Positions 34,442 through 46,719 of a DNA stretch of 64,000 nt are shown piece after piece; the first letter of the stretch is position 1, and each line of letters opens with the position of its first letter. Under the pieces are notes generated by a model that saw only the letters and a program-made list of their open reading frames with translations, searched no databases and was not told the origin of the DNA. Source of the DNA: Chaetoderma sp. LZ-2023a (lineage: Eukaryota; Mollusca; Caudofoveata; Chaetodermatida; Chaetodermatidae); the NCBI GenBank assembly GCA_034401795.1, contig CM067367.1, positions 37,478,668 through 37,542,667 on the forward strand, written 5' to 3'. Made by a program: the position numbers and the translations under genes.

Positions 34442-34834
34442 GGACTTTTCCAGTTTTAGCTATTCCTCGTCCATCTCTATCTAAGCTCCACCCACACCTC
34501 ACTCGCGTTGGGATCGATCGATCTTTGAACTTCCTGACAATTAATTTTCAGAAAACTACACAGGTATGATGTTGAATATTTTGGAAAAATAAGTTGACTT
34601 GGTGCTATTGCTGCCTATGACATAAGAAGCAACAGCGCCCAGTCAAATTAGTTTCAAAATATTCAACAGCATGTTTATAAATAGCAAAGACATACAATTC
34701 GTACAACGCGTCGGACTATTAAGCGTTTAAGACGGACTAAATCGAGTCATTCATGCCACAATTGATTATGACGTCATCCTACACGTCACGTAGTTGATTA
34801 CGGCGTCATATGATGGATGGATGAACTGGAAGGC
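34442..34834 (+). mobile_element. Hairpin MITE, full-length copy
   Basis: Begins ACTTTTCCAGTTTTAGC and ends ATGAACTGGAAGG. Left half TAAGCTCCACCCACACCTCA and GGGATCGATCGATCTTTGAA. Palindrome at about 34569-34670. Right half TTTATAAATAGCAAAGACAT, TGATTATGACGTCATC, ACACGTCACGTAGTTGAT and CGGCGTCATATGATGGATGG. Upstream of the SLC16-like coding start, possibly in its 5' region. Confidence 0.85.
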
Positions 34835-35078
34835 TACATTAGATTCAAGCTATTCAACATCATAAATGATTGGTGGTTTCCGGTATATAAGGCTTAAGGG
34901 CGTTTTTTCCCAGGTTTATATATTAACTGCATTTAAACGGCTGTAATGTCCGAATGTACCTCCACACGTTATAAATATAGAAAAATTATAAGGAAAAACA
35001 ATAAGAAAATCACGTACACCCGTCTGTAGATTACTAGATTACGGTACGTATGATAAAGTCACCGAAAACACATTAACA

Positions 35079-35208
35079 AAGTTGACTGGATACATTCGGA
35101 GCCAACTGGTTTCAAACGTGGCCGACTCCGGTTACCAAAACTAAGCTTCCTGGATAAGTTCGGAGCCAGCTGGGTTCAAACGTGGCCTAATTATGTCACC
35201 AAAACCCT
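35079..35208 (+). repeat. Tandem duplication, two ~65-bp units
   Basis: Both units carry TTCGGAGCCAACTGG (or CCAGCTGG), TTTCAAACGTGGCC and CACCAAAAC, at roughly 80 percent identity by eye. Confidence 0.65.
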
Positions 35209-35499
35209 AGTTATTTTTGCTGACCACAGATTAGATGTGTAATAAGATACACCACTCTCGAATATTTCTAGAGTAGATTGGTTGGACCACAGCCGGCCTA
35301 CCCTTACATCGGTTTAGAATGATGTGAATTGAAACCCAAAGTACCTCATTAATGTCATCTTGAGACTACTCGATGATTTACTCCATATATTTTACATTAT
35401 TAGATTAATGTCTATGACGGCTGGACTAGTCAAGTGTAGAAACCAATGAATGCTGATAACCGCAGGTTTAGTGGCGGCACTAGGAAATGTTTATTAAGG

Positions 35500-35645
35500 T
35501 GGGGGGGGGGGGAGGGGAGGCCAAGAAAGGTGCAAGTTTGTCCCGGGGGGTCAAGCTTTGTGGGTGGTCTGGGAGGTGTGGCCCTACCACCGATCCAAAT
35601 ATTGTGTTGTTCTGGGGGGAGGGTGGGGGGGGGGGGGTGGCGGCG
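35500..35645 (+). repeat. G-rich low-complexity stretch
   Basis: Two runs of 10-13 G (about 35501-35512 and 35624-35636) with GGGGAGG and CGGGGGGTC tracts between. High G-quadruplex potential on the plus strand. Confidence 0.8.
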
Positions 35646-36031
35646 TTCCTCCGCCGAGAAAATGTTGAAATTACATGCTCTGAGAAGCCATTTTCTGCAA
35701 TCTTAGTGATAAACTAATACCTTTACTTCGCTTCTTGAATCCTACATGCTCTAATGACCACCTGGTGTTTCCAATATTATTGTTGAATACACCAGCGACC
35801 AGCGTAACATATGCACTTTCGTCTGACTGGCTACGATTATATCCTTGCCAATTCTCCATTTATTTATATAAAAATTCAGTGACCACAACGTTTTAACTTC
35901 ATCAGAAAGTAAATCTATAATTCAATCATAAAGCTGAGATTCTATAACTTTACTGCATATATGGTAATCAGCATTAATACTTTAACCCTTACAGACCAGA
36001 ACTCAGAAGCGAAATATTCTTAATATTGTAT

Positions 36032-36190
36032 GGAAATATTATGTTGCATATTTTCAAACTAATATGACTGGAAGCTGTGTTGCTGCATATGAGAGGAACA
36101 GTTTTCAGGAACATTTGTTTCAAAATAATCAACAGCTTACCTGTCTTGGATTTGAAATTGAGAAACTGGACTTCTGAGGATTGAAGGGCT
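36032..36190 (-). mobile_element. Hairpin MITE fragment
   Basis: ATGTTGCATATTTTCAAACT and AATATGACTGGAAGCTGTGT face TTTGTTTCAAAATAATCAAC, followed by AGCTTACCTGTC and TTGAAATTGAGAAACTGGAC. The arms resemble the CTAATATGACTGGAAGC variant that dominates the 46.7-50.3 kb array. Confidence 0.6.
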
Positions 36191-36273
36191 AAATAAAATA
36201 AAGTTTTCTGTCTCTGCGATTGTTGTCCTGTTGATGGGTTATATAGTATATACGCGTAGAAAAAGATGAACGT

Positions 36274-36800
36274 TTAGACTAATATAAGGCGCATATTTGG
36301 AAACCTTCCGACCATTTTATCTTCAACATCCTCCAAATCAATGTCTAATGCTCTCTGCCTATGTACACTTATTACGGTTAATCTCTTTAAACAATGGTCC
36401 TCCATTGTTGTGCGCAGTGAACTTTTGATGAGTTTGAGTTTACATGTCCGTTCACACCCATCAGTGTTTGCTGGAAGAGTTATAGCGATGTGAAGGCCAA
36501 TGAAGGCCTTTGTACAGCTCTGTAAATGCCATTCTGTGGTTTCAAAAATTCTGCAAATTCGATCATTGAAACAAAGATTGTGTTGCCTCTCTCTATCATT
36601 TTCTGGCGGGATTTTTATGCTCAGACCATCAATTTATGATGTTCAGCTATGGATTTGATTATCTCTACATCTAAGAACTTTTTTTGAAGATGGACCAAAA
36701 GCTGATAGGGATCAGAATATCCTTAATTGCTCACCAGAAAATCGTCTTTGCAACTCATTCAGAAATTTATCAACTGCAGTTGGGAATAAAATATCTGTTT
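36274..36800 (-). pseudogene. hAT transposase C-terminal remnant
   Basis: On the minus strand, positions ~36600 to 36274 give an open frame ending at TAA. It carries HIAITLPANTDGCERT, CKLKLIKSSLRTTM and LKRLTVISVHRQ, the hAT dimerisation domain pattern (T..CERx(F/C)SxLKxIKxxLRxxM..xRL..L), followed by an acidic DIDLEDVEDKMV tail. Upstream, stops and a frameshift interrupt a weaker match (DKFLNELQRRFSG). Only about 100-170 residues of a normally ~600-residue protein remain. No terminal inverted repeats were located. Alternatively, a domesticated zinc-finger/hAT gene exon, but the in-frame stops speak against it. Confidence 0.75.
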
Positions 36801-38154
36801 AAAGGGAAACACCAGACCCTCTATACTACTTTGTATAAAGTGAATCTACAGACCGTAACGTTTTCAAAAATATAATTGCAAGCTTAGTGCTCAAATTAGA
36901 AATATATATCTTCGTTATTTAAATATGTGATACATCAGTTAAATTTAAATTCCCAGATGAGGCGTATGACGTCATAAGTTGAACGTTTTTCTCGCGGTCA
37001 TCCAACGCTATCGCAATAAAATTGTGAATTGCGTTTTATAAGGGGGTTCTCTTCACCCGTTTTAAGAATAAATAAACTATGTTTGCGGAAATGTTGAAGA
37101 ACATATAATAGCAGTCCTTTGTCTGAGTTCTCTGATGGTGGCGATTTTGACATCAAGTTTTGATCTTGAGATAAATGAATGACGCGATAGTATAGGTATA
37201 TCAATATAATTGCTACTTTTGAATCACCACTCTTACTGGCGCTACGGCAGATAATGTTATTAAAGTTTCGTCTATTAATATGAGAGTTTAAGTAGTTCAT
37301 ACATACATTCCAATACATCTTGAGGTACTTATGTTTTCATACTAGCCTCAAAACTTCCTGAGATTTTGTAATATTCATGTAATTGGCAGGTATCTTCATA
37401 GAAAATGGCCTTCTTAAGGTTCGGCAACTAATGTATGAAAATAACAAATATATTCCATAAATGTGCAATAATGGGATAAACGTCTTAATCTCGTCGATCT
37501 GTACATATATAAATGATGTCGATAGCATTATCATCAATAGAGATATCACCATCCAAATGCATGCACTCCTGTCTTCAGAGTGCCATTGTCATGGTTCTTG
37601 TCGAATGGGATTCAACCTATAACGTCATAGGTTTAATTAGCTCGCAGAAAATTATAGTAACATAACGTTTTTTAACACCATTTTAATCAGATTTATATAT
37701 AAATGTCGCAGGAAAGTTATACACAGTAGCTTTAATATGGGCTCTGCGATAGAACTGCGTGTTTTAAGCAAACGATGACGACCCTTCTTGTGTTCCCCTT
37801 TAAAGTTATCAGATTTGTGAACAGTATCACGCTTTCCAAGGGAAGTCAAGATAACAAAGTCTGTGATTAAGCACGCTTACTGTTCGCTATATTTATATAT
37901 GTAGCCTGTAGAAAGGAAATAGTTTTGCTTATGTTTCCTGTCCTAGCATCGCTGTAATTGACTACAGCAACGACTCTTTATACATCAATAAAATATTCAT
38001 ATGCAATATCTTCATGCACATTTTTAGGAGGGGGCCAAGTAGGGGTTGGGGGAGCAAACTATTTTTGTTGGGGGGGGATGTGTGCCCCTCCCCCTTTAAC
38101 CCCTGTGGCGGCCCCACTGCGGTGGTTCTGTACAATACGTAATTTCTGAATTAA
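36801..38154. other. No supported gene
   Basis: AT-rich. Minus-strand open frames near 36998-37318, 37337-37552 and 37652-37849 show no known domain. A G-run (about 38068-38076) lies in a GGGGCCAAGT / GGGGTTGGGGG patch at about 38032-38076. Confidence 0.4.
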
Positions 38155-38562
38155 AGAATGGACGTATTCAATCTGTCACTCAAGTATTGACGTCATAATC
38201 AATTTTGTCACACATACACATATGAACAATCCGTCAGACAATACTCCGTCATGAAGCTGAAGTTGTCTGTCAGATGTACAAATTGTATGTCTTTGATGGA
38301 TATACTACTCAAGAAATCTACTGTTGGACATTTTGACTATTTTGAAACTAATTTGACTGGGCGCTAATGCTGCCATAGGCAGTAACAGCACCCAGCCAAA
38401 TTAGTTTCAAGATGTTCAAAAGCTCGCCTGTATTACCTTAAAATGGGATGCTGGGAAGTCAGGGTTCAAAGTATATAGATCGACCCCAAGACGCCCTCGT
38501 TTGGGCAACCGTAGGTGGAGCTTAGCTAGAAATGGGCGGACCTTAGATAGGGATGGATCCCT
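38155..38562 (-). mobile_element. Hairpin MITE, full-length but diverged copy
   Basis: Left half with TTGACGTCATAATC and ATTGTATGTCTTTGATG. Palindrome at about 38340-38421 with centre ATGCTGCCATAGGCAGTAAC. Right half with GATCGACCCCAAG, GTGGAGCTTAGCTAGAAATG and GGATGGATCCC at the end. Confidence 0.75.
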
Positions 38563-38929
38563 CTATAACTACTTCCGCCCATGATCATGCTCAATATGTT
38601 TGTGATAGGAAACGTGAACCTTGATGGCTATGTATTTAATCTCAGTGACCCACCCTCACACTCCGAGATTACATGAGTGTGAAGTGTGAATCAATTATGT
38701 CATGGCAAGCTCATATTCAGTAACACATTGAATGATTGAATCAATTCAGAATGCTGTAACGTAATACGTAAACATGTTAATAGGGGCAGCCATCTGGAAA
38801 CTATAGGCCTACCACCATCTTCTAGTCATGAATCGAACCAAATTAATGTTCTCGTGGCAGAATAGTTAAACTCACGAAACACAAAACTAAGTCATAATTT
38901 ACGGTCTCGCTTATGATAGCCAAAACTCA

Positions 38930-39074
38930 ACCATCTCTAGCTAAGCTAAGCCCAGGATTTGCCCGTCTTGGGATCGATCGAACCCTGAACTCGCTGAATC
39001 GCAATTTCCAGAAAACTATACATGTAAGCTGTTGAATATTTTGAAACTAATTTGATTGTATGTGCTGTTGCGGC

Positions 39075-39148
<74 letters not shown>

Positions 39149-39182
39149 CGCCCAATCAAATTAATTTCAAAATATTCAACAT
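38930..39182 (+). mobile_element. Hairpin MITE with (CAA)n growth in its loop
   Basis: The left boxes (CATCTCTAGCTAAGCTAAGC, GGGATCGATCGAACCCTGAA) lead to palindrome arms at about 39028-39060 and 39150-39182. The normal GCTGTTGC...GCAACAGC loop has become GCTGTTGCGG(CAA)n of about 75 bp. A microsatellite has therefore expanded from the CAACA of the loop itself. Confidence 0.85.
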
Positions 39183-40330
39183 AATCATTATTAAGTAGTG
39201 CATTCGTACACATGATGGCCTTTTAAAAGTTCATCAATGGCTGACTTAGCTAGGTCATTCATTAGGCATTTTGTTTGTAAAGTCAGCCCATATGTGACGT
39301 AAATAATTCATTATGACGTCATATACTTTATTGACAGATTGGATTCATCCATTACCATGACTTTGAAACATAAATGGAGGCAGTTAGCGAGGCTTAATGA
39401 GTTGCCGTTGACGATACGAACGTTACAGTCTACACGTCGGATTTTGCTGTTGTTGTCCTTTATATGTCTTGTTCTCTCTCCGTGTTCAACACAAAACATT
39501 TGCTTTGTAGTCCTAATGTCAATCTGGTTGCATTCGGTCGCAGTCTCTACAGCATATATAGGTTCATTGAGTTAAACTTAGTCTTGGAATATAACAAAAT
39601 AATTATGACAGCGAGCAAGATCCTAGATTTGCAAAATGTCTGTGCTAGATAAACTGATAAAAATAGAATTACGTACAAGTACACATATTGATGCAATGCA
39701 TCAAAGAAAAGAGCATGGTTTCACTTTATTTATAAGTTCAGAAGCAAAACTGATATATAACATAAGCACATGTCTAGCATATAATACTTATTGTAGCGCG
39801 AATCGACCGGTCGGGTACTGGCCGTCCCAGCCAAGCTGGTACGGGCCACCCGTCCTGGATTCGTTCCTGTAAGCACACCCCCACCCCCACCCCTGGCTGG
39901 GGCAATAAGCGTGTATGAGCCTATGAGAGAGATTTCGTCGTCAAAACGACTAAGTTCGTTAAAACGCGTAGCGCGCGCTTGTCGCTGTGTTGGCAGAGCA
40001 CGTATAGCACGACCGAGAGCGAGTGGTGCTTTTAGTATACCGAGCGGGTGCTTTGTAATTCTGAATAATTAACCGTTCTCGTTGAATCCGGCATTAATTA
40101 AGACCAGAATTTGACGGGTTTTAAAAAAATATGTAAACCGTTTTAAAATCGGTACAGAAATGGCTGAATTATCGTCGTTTTCCCCCTTTCAAATTATACA
40201 CGAGATATAGAAATAACGTCGTAAATACGTATATATACGTATCTAGATAATAAGTGATTTGTGTGCACGTGACCCCTGACGTCATAGTACGCATCTATAT
40301 GTATCGAGACAATTAGATAGTCGTGTACAC
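39183..40330. other. No supported gene
   Basis: Starts with a MITE-like right flank (TTATGACGTCATATAC near 39312). A GC-rich patch at 39790-39880 carries an imperfect inverted repeat (GGTACTGGCCGTCCCAGCC / AGCTGGTACGGGCCACCC). Short open frames have no domain. Confidence 0.4.
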
Positions 40331-43300
40331 GTCACACGTTTCTATCCCGCTGATTGGTTGGTTACGCTAACTTTGATTCATTGAGGCAGCCAGTCCTGAC
40401 GTTTCAGTAAGTATAAAAAGGGATAATTTCAGTAACTCGGGAGCATCGTCGGCCAGGGGCCGAACAGTCGGGATTTGCTTGCAGCGCCGACCAGCAATAC
40501 AGCTATTAAGCATTCACCTCTGGTTCGGCTGGTTTCTCTCCCGTGGTACTGCAGAAGTTTCCCAACCACCGCAACCTAAATTTTGTAAGCTCCCGGACGG
40601 TCATTCGGGAGCAGTGTTAGAACTTTAAGTAATATTGTTCACATTTAATTAAGAACCAAGAAGGAACAATATTGTGGTGGGGCCTTCTATGGCCTAAAAT
40701 GTAACTCTACAGATGTAGAGGCAGCGATGTTCTTTGGTGGATGACTCGCCGGAACTGCCGGCCACCGCGAAAAATGGATATTCAACCACTGCACTGCATG
40801 TCGTGTGTGTCTCTTTTAACTTTGTGACCATCGCAAGTAAACTTTGCCTGGTACGTCTTAAGAGCTGACTGACGTACCCCACACAGTTAAGCTTGGTTAT
40901 GTATCTGTAACAGTATTCAACAACCTTCCCGTCTTCTTCTTCTTCTTTTCGATCGTTGGTATCACACTTGGAGAGCCGTTCTCAAGATGAAATCTGTTTT
41001 GGTTGACCAGTAGTTCTCCATCCTCGTCCCCTTGCTCCACAAGACGAGTTGATGGGACCTCCAGTAGCTGAGGGTCGGCTCCTTCGAGGCGTGGTGCCTG
41101 GCGCTGCACCTGCCTGGAGGATCCTCACAGGGCCAGCACCATTCCGGTTGATTCGGTCTCCAAGTGTCATTTCATTAGCGTTGTGCATAATGCTCTGGTT
41201 AGCCCCTCCAAATGTCTGGATTGACACCCAGTGGGTTACACCCCTGCGCCACGTTGAGGCCGAGCATATAGTCTTAAACAGGGAAACAATCCTCCCTCCA
41301 TGATAACGGGTTGTTCTTAACTTTCATACATACCGTCATTGAACGGAATCTTTCTCATAGCAGTAATGTTATCGTAGAACTTACTAACCGTTCATTAGAC
41401 ATTCTTATATTGTGATTACCATCCTGAGTTCGCACCGCTCCCGTCCTGGATCAGCATGCGGGAGTCCCATCTGCGAGAATCTACATGCAGAAACTTTCCA
41501 GCTTCCAGAGAACGTGTCAACTCACGTCACTCCAATGGTGACGTATCAATTGCAGTAACATGACAGCCCGTCCTTAAGAATGGCTAGCGAATATTCAAGT
41601 AACTATACATAACATCCTTAATTAATTCGTTAATTACAACTTATATGATTGTATTTTATCTCTGTAAACGTCCTGATGACTAAAAGGCACCGTAACGGTC
41701 TTAGGACCGCTAGTTATAATTTCTTTATCTGTTCATAGTTATTTTTATTTACTGTAAGGTGTTTTCACTAACCGAACCGTAATAGGTCCATCAACCTGTA
41801 CTATTATTATTATCCTGACCAATTCACATTGTTATTACTTGTATTTGGCTAGTTTAGTATATGGCTAGTAGCCATCCGTTGACATGTTTTGTTTATTCAT
41901 AGAAAACTTAGGACCGCAGTGCATTTAGGAAATACTATGCAGCAACATTATACACGCATCATTTTCTGCCGCCACCAACACGTTTCACTAAGGTCGCTGT
42001 CCGTGCTATAACTTTGTTTAGCCCAGCATGCTACCAACTAAGCCTGACTATTCAGCTCGATAGGAAAGGTTTAATATGATTAGAAACGATTTCTTCGTTA
42101 GGAGGCATATAGTGTACGCCTCTTTTCCGGTTGTTGTGATAATCTAGCCCCGCACTCTGGCAAGGTTGTGTAAAATTGGCCAACTTACCTATAAGGTTTC
42201 ACATCTATAAAGTTATTGTCTCTCCTCATGTTCCAATAAGCACTATGGCTTCTTAATTGTTTGGATATCCATATCCGCACCATGGACTGATCCGACCCTG
42301 GGAAACTATTGGAGGTTTCTGAGCGGTGATGGCCAAGGTGTGGTGCTACACACACCTCCCATGTATCTTCTGATACCTAGTAGTTAATTATCCTTGCCAA
42401 TGTATGAAGCACTGCGAAAACATATAATAATTATTGATCTTTTACATCTCTTAAGGGATCTTTCCCGCACCGCAGTGCATATTGGGCAACTTGTGTATAA
42501 ACCTAACATCAGGTCAAAAGTTTAGCTCCGTAGGACTTGGTGATGGACGAGATGCGCATCTCCACCGAATTCTGCAAGAATGTCTGGGCAAGATGTTGGG
42601 ATCTGCCACGCCCTCTCGGGAAGGACATTTACGGTGGATATTCGTCTCTCCAACCCCCACCATAACGATGACTCAGTTGCTTAAATTTGCTTATGTGAAA
42701 AGTAGCCATTGTCTTGTGACGTTTTATGTGGTTACGAAGTCGGGCATCAGGATTTTTACCAAGCTCGGATTGGACAGCCATGTTTAAAAATAGTTAGGAA
42801 ACCCGCCAGTTGTGGCCTAAAATAGTTCTTGTCTTTGAAACTTAACTGGTAGGTTAGACATAGCCGAAGGCCCACAGAAATACAAGTGGCACCAACTAAT
42901 TCAGTATATTGGACCTACATAAGACGGTGACGTGGGAATCCCTCGGGAGTCGCTCGTCCGATCTTCACATAAAACAGCACGCAACATGTTAGTTATAGTT
43001 TCACTAGGATGGTCTTTTCTTTGCGGCATGTTGGTTGAATATAAGAGTGGCCCTTTCTGGCCAATGCTCTTCCCCCGCTTTAAGCGGTGGCAGCATTTTC
43101 ATGTGACGGAGACACGCGTGAGGCACTTCCCTCTCGCAAGGATCCAGTGACGGCAGCCCACGCGAGGCTACTACTTCCCACGTTTAAATGTTCATCAGGC
43201 TGTCTTTATGTCTTGTATTTTCGTCTGCTAATTGGTATCTAGCAAACTTGACGGTCTGTTTAGGTAAACTAATTGTATAGGCTTATTTAGGTTAGGTCGC

Positions 43301-43620
43301 CATCAAATCTTGTAAGTCCATAGATCTCAAAATTGCTATGGACAGGCATACCGGTGACACCAATTCATGGGATGATACTGTTGTGTTTAATGTTCACGAC
43401 GATGGTCACATGGCCCCACCGGAACGATTGAGTTCCACCGGCATTAGGAGCCGGTCTTTGTTACCCATAGGGCAGTGTCACACGGGATCCATAACCAAGA
43501 CAGCGGGAGCTAACGAGCGTCATCACTCGTCATGCACATGCGGCATGGTGAGTCGACAGCTGACACTGGAATGGCCCGACGCTGCCCCGCGAGCTACATC
43601 ATTCAACATGGGTGGTTCTA
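40330..43620 (+). mobile_element. Unclassified element, copy 2
   Basis: Collinear, patchy counterpart of 24.7-27.2 kb. TATAAAA at 40412-40418 lies after a GATTGGTTGG zone, then TCCTGATGACTAAAAGGCAC (41671-41690) and TGATCCGACCCTGGGAAACT with GGAGGTTTCTGAGCGGTGA (about 42288-42330). It continues with CACCAACTAATTCAG (about 42889-42903), CGTGAGGCACTTCCCTCTCG (43117-43136) and ATGGACAGGCATACCGGTGA (from 43338). The open frame from 43338 (MDRHTGDTNSWDDTVVF) has a weak equivalent in copy 1 (MQRHTGYTNS) but no known domain. GGAACAATATTGTGGTGGGG near 40662-40681 could be an LTR end plus primer site, which is not proven. Confidence 0.5.
40412..40418 (+). promoter_or_regulatory. Possible TATA box of the unclassified element
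   Basis: TATAAAA with an upstream CCAAT-type (GATTGGTTGG) and a CGTCACACG site. The same arrangement (TATAAAA at 24792-24798, upstream GATTGG and ACGTCAC) occurs in the other copy. Conservation of the layout supports a promoter; no transcript evidence. Confidence 0.4.
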
Positions 43621-43649
43621 TTATATTTAGCCAATGAGGATAACAAGCC

Positions 43650-43827
<178 letters not shown>

Positions 43828-44417
43828 TATATAACATTTGTAAAGGTAGAATAGCTATTTATGATAATTCAGTTCCGGGAACTTTCCAGAAGCTATAGGA
43901 CCATGGTTACCGATTTAAAAAAATTGTAAAAGCCTTGGATTTATTTGATTTAAATCAGATTTATTTTATTTAACCAGATTTGTTATTTTTATTTTTTTTC
44001 AAATTGTGAAAAGCGAATTTCCGCAAGAGGTAATTATGAAACGGTGCATTGAATGATTGCTTCACTAAATAGGCTTCCCAACTTAAACTTAATTAACTAA
44101 GTAGTGGGACTAATATTATAATTTTAAGCATTTTCTAATTGCACTTTTTGCTTTGAAACATCGCGATCGATTTTGTATTAAAAAAATTGCGTTTTCAATT
44201 GAATCGTAGATCCGAATTCCCAAAAGCATAAACTGGTGTAATGTGACAAGTAACGAAAACTGAGGCTAGGAATTGTCAAAGATGATGAAACGACCACCGT
44301 CAGTCGGGTTTGGTATGCAATTACGCACATACTAATATTAGGGATGTTCGATTATGGAAATAAATAATCGATTATGATATTTATTCTTGGAACTGAGGCA
44401 GTAGCAACTGTGCTGTG
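43828..44417. other. No supported feature
   Basis: AT-rich sequence with T-rich patches (about 43960-44000). No repeat family or coding motif recognised. Confidence 0.4.
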
Positions 44418-44423
44418 CAGAGA

Positions 44424-44490
<67 letters not shown>

Positions 44491-44522
44491 GGAGGGAGAG
44501 ATAGAGAATAGCTTTCTTAAAT

Positions 44523-44577
<55 letters not shown>

Positions 44578-44615
44578 GATAATTAAATAAATAAATAAAT
44601 AAATTGATAAAAAAC
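44418..44615. repeat. (GA)n, (AAT)n and (AAAT)n cluster
   Basis: GA run at about 44418-44500, AAT run at about 44524-44574 and TAAA units to about 44603. Confidence 0.93.
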
Positions 44616-44967
44616 CGATTTTCTAAAAAAATAACAGAATACGCAATTTCGTAAATTGGTTCCTAGTTAGGGTTAGATGACCTCAACTAAGAAGGCCTAT
44701 GAAATGACCGCAAGACGCTCAATAGCACAAACTATATCAACCAGTCCTCTGATTGGGTGAACGTGAGGAACAACCCTGCCCAGTATAATGAAGTCAATTT
44801 GGAATCTACTGTCCATCATTTCCATTGGATAATGATTTTAAGATTCTGGCGTGTATGCCCAGATTATCAAGCCAGTAAAAAGGCGCCAATTTAATTTTAA
44901 CATTAGATTAACTTTTAATTATATAGAGCTCGTCCTATCTACAATGTTTCCCTATTTTACAGCATCG

Positions 44968-45290
44968 GAAAAGCTGAATATTTTGAAAATCATTTGACTG
45001 CTGGTTCTTGCAGCCTTAGACACCAATTGCTAAGTCAAATTAGTTTCAAAACAAGCGGCAGAGATTTTTGAAAATTTGATCGAAAATTTGTGAATTTACT
45101 ACGAAAAACATTAAGTCGATTTTTTGCACTTTTTGCGAAATTGCCATATTATTTTTATTTTTATTATGATATAGATTTCCCCTGTAGTGACTTTATTTAT
45201 GATGTTTGCCTATTTTTCCAGCATTAGAAAGGCCGGATATTTTGAGAATCATTTGACTAAGTCAAACTAGTTCCAAAACATTTGTCAGAA
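44968..45290. repeat. Two MITE palindrome fragments
   Basis: About 44970-45052: GCTGAATATTTTGAAAATCA facing AAATTAGTTTCAAAAC around CAGCCTTAGACACC. About 45235-45290: GGATATTTTGAGAATCATTT directly abutting ACTAGTTCCAAAACA, the centre being deleted (TTTGACTAAGTCAAA). Confidence 0.6.
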
Positions 45291-45366
45291 TTTGTGAAAA
45301 TTTACATCACCATTTTGTGAATTTACTATGAATAAACAGCAATTAATTTTTTACATTTTTTTGCAG

Positions 45367-45437
45367 AATGGCTTGCTTAGCCAGCTATTCCAGTGGTAAA
45401 TTTTCAAAAACATGCTTTTCTTGGCCAGCAAATGGAC
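45367..45437. repeat. HP2 hairpin fragment
   Basis: GCCAGCTATTCCAGTGGTAA, ATTTTCAAAAACATGCTTTT and CTTGGCCAGCAAATGGACGT form the right arm of HP2. The left arm is absent. Confidence 0.6.
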
Positions 45438-46719
45438 GTTCTTCATGCTACATATTGAACAGGATTCATGGACCTGCAGAATGAAATTCCATACATTGTC
45501 CATAACTAATTTATCAATTTCCAGTCCAATTCTTATTACGCCTCCAATCAAATTCAATTTCAAAACAAAATTGTGCATAAGACTCATGTTTAGTAGCCGT
45601 ACTGGCTGAACAATACTACAAATAATAGAGATACGCTCTACACGGGCATATCAATATTATCTATATTGCAAATGGGAATCACACATGATACGATTTTAAT
45701 TTTCCATGCTTTCAACCGTTTAGCAGAAAATGTAGGAATTATATTAGTAGTCGATAGTAATAGTAGCAACACAAAATGTCAAATTCACTACACATTAGAG
45801 ATTCAGTTTACTAGGATTTTGTATTTATTTGTATTGAATAAATAGAGCCTGTAGTTTGTCATGGGATAACATTGTCAGATTCATAGTACTTAAAACATGA
45901 CAGGATACCATACTGAATGATAGCAATACTGAAATAGATCTATAACAGGTTCTGTTCACAGTGCTGGAATTGTAGATTGATACAAATTCAATTCATCCAT
46001 ATGTTAAGTTTCAGTGTCACTTAACAATAAGTACGTAACATATTTTCAATACCCAATTCATGTAATGTGTTATGCGTTTAGGTTCCAAGTCATCCAGGCG
46101 AATGAACATTTACACTGGAACCCTCTGTCAGGTGACATCCGATGATGATGTTACACATTTTTACTGTCATTATAGTCTCGCCGTCAGTTCTAAATATATT
46201 TTACAATATTGCCATTGTTCAAGATTTGTTGCAAATCCGGTATGCCCAGCAGAGACCAGAGCTCTGCAACCTTGACAAATCCAGATGATTAATTATGCGA
46301 CTGTTTTTTCAGATCGGCGCAAAATTTCATAAATAAATCGGAGTAGGTTTGTGAAAGAAACCTCACGAAATAGACGATGGGTCAGAAATCTTGTATGGGT
46401 GCCAATTACAAGTATTAGCATTGAGTTATAAATGCTATAAACCGAATTTAACTCATTCTCAAGATTATTGATTACATTCTCCTTGACATATCACCATTCT
46501 ATGGACCCGTTTACAAAGCGCTGGCTAGCATCCTGAGTGCACAAATTACAGCATGCTCTATGCTGAAATGTACAATTATTTGGTATTGTCAACAGGATTG
46601 TATTTGCGTATGTAAATGCTTCGCTGGATGCAGCAACTCATCAAATGCCTGGTGATGAAACCATGTATGTTTGGCATTTTGTCTGAAATATAAACAAAAT
46701 ATCACATGTCTGGTCTAAA
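45438..46719. other. No supported feature
   Basis: Unassigned AT-rich sequence. Open frames (for example 46072-46275) carry no known motif. Confidence 0.4.

Larger units (their letters stand above)
34840..36030. other. Flank upstream of SLC16-like gene
   Basis: No supported coding region. It holds a short tandem duplication (35079-35208) and two G-rich stretches (35500-35645). Any promoter of the SLC16-like gene could lie here, but no core element is clear. Confidence 0.4.

Noticed and set aside
36998-37318. 106-residue minus-strand open frame
   Set aside because: AT-rich, no domain, and neighbouring frames look equally open. Not enough to call a gene.
39790-40680. Complete LTR with primer-binding site
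   Set aside because: TG- and CA-type ends and a TGGTGGGG word can be picked out, but no second matching LTR was found, so it is only mentioned as a possibility.
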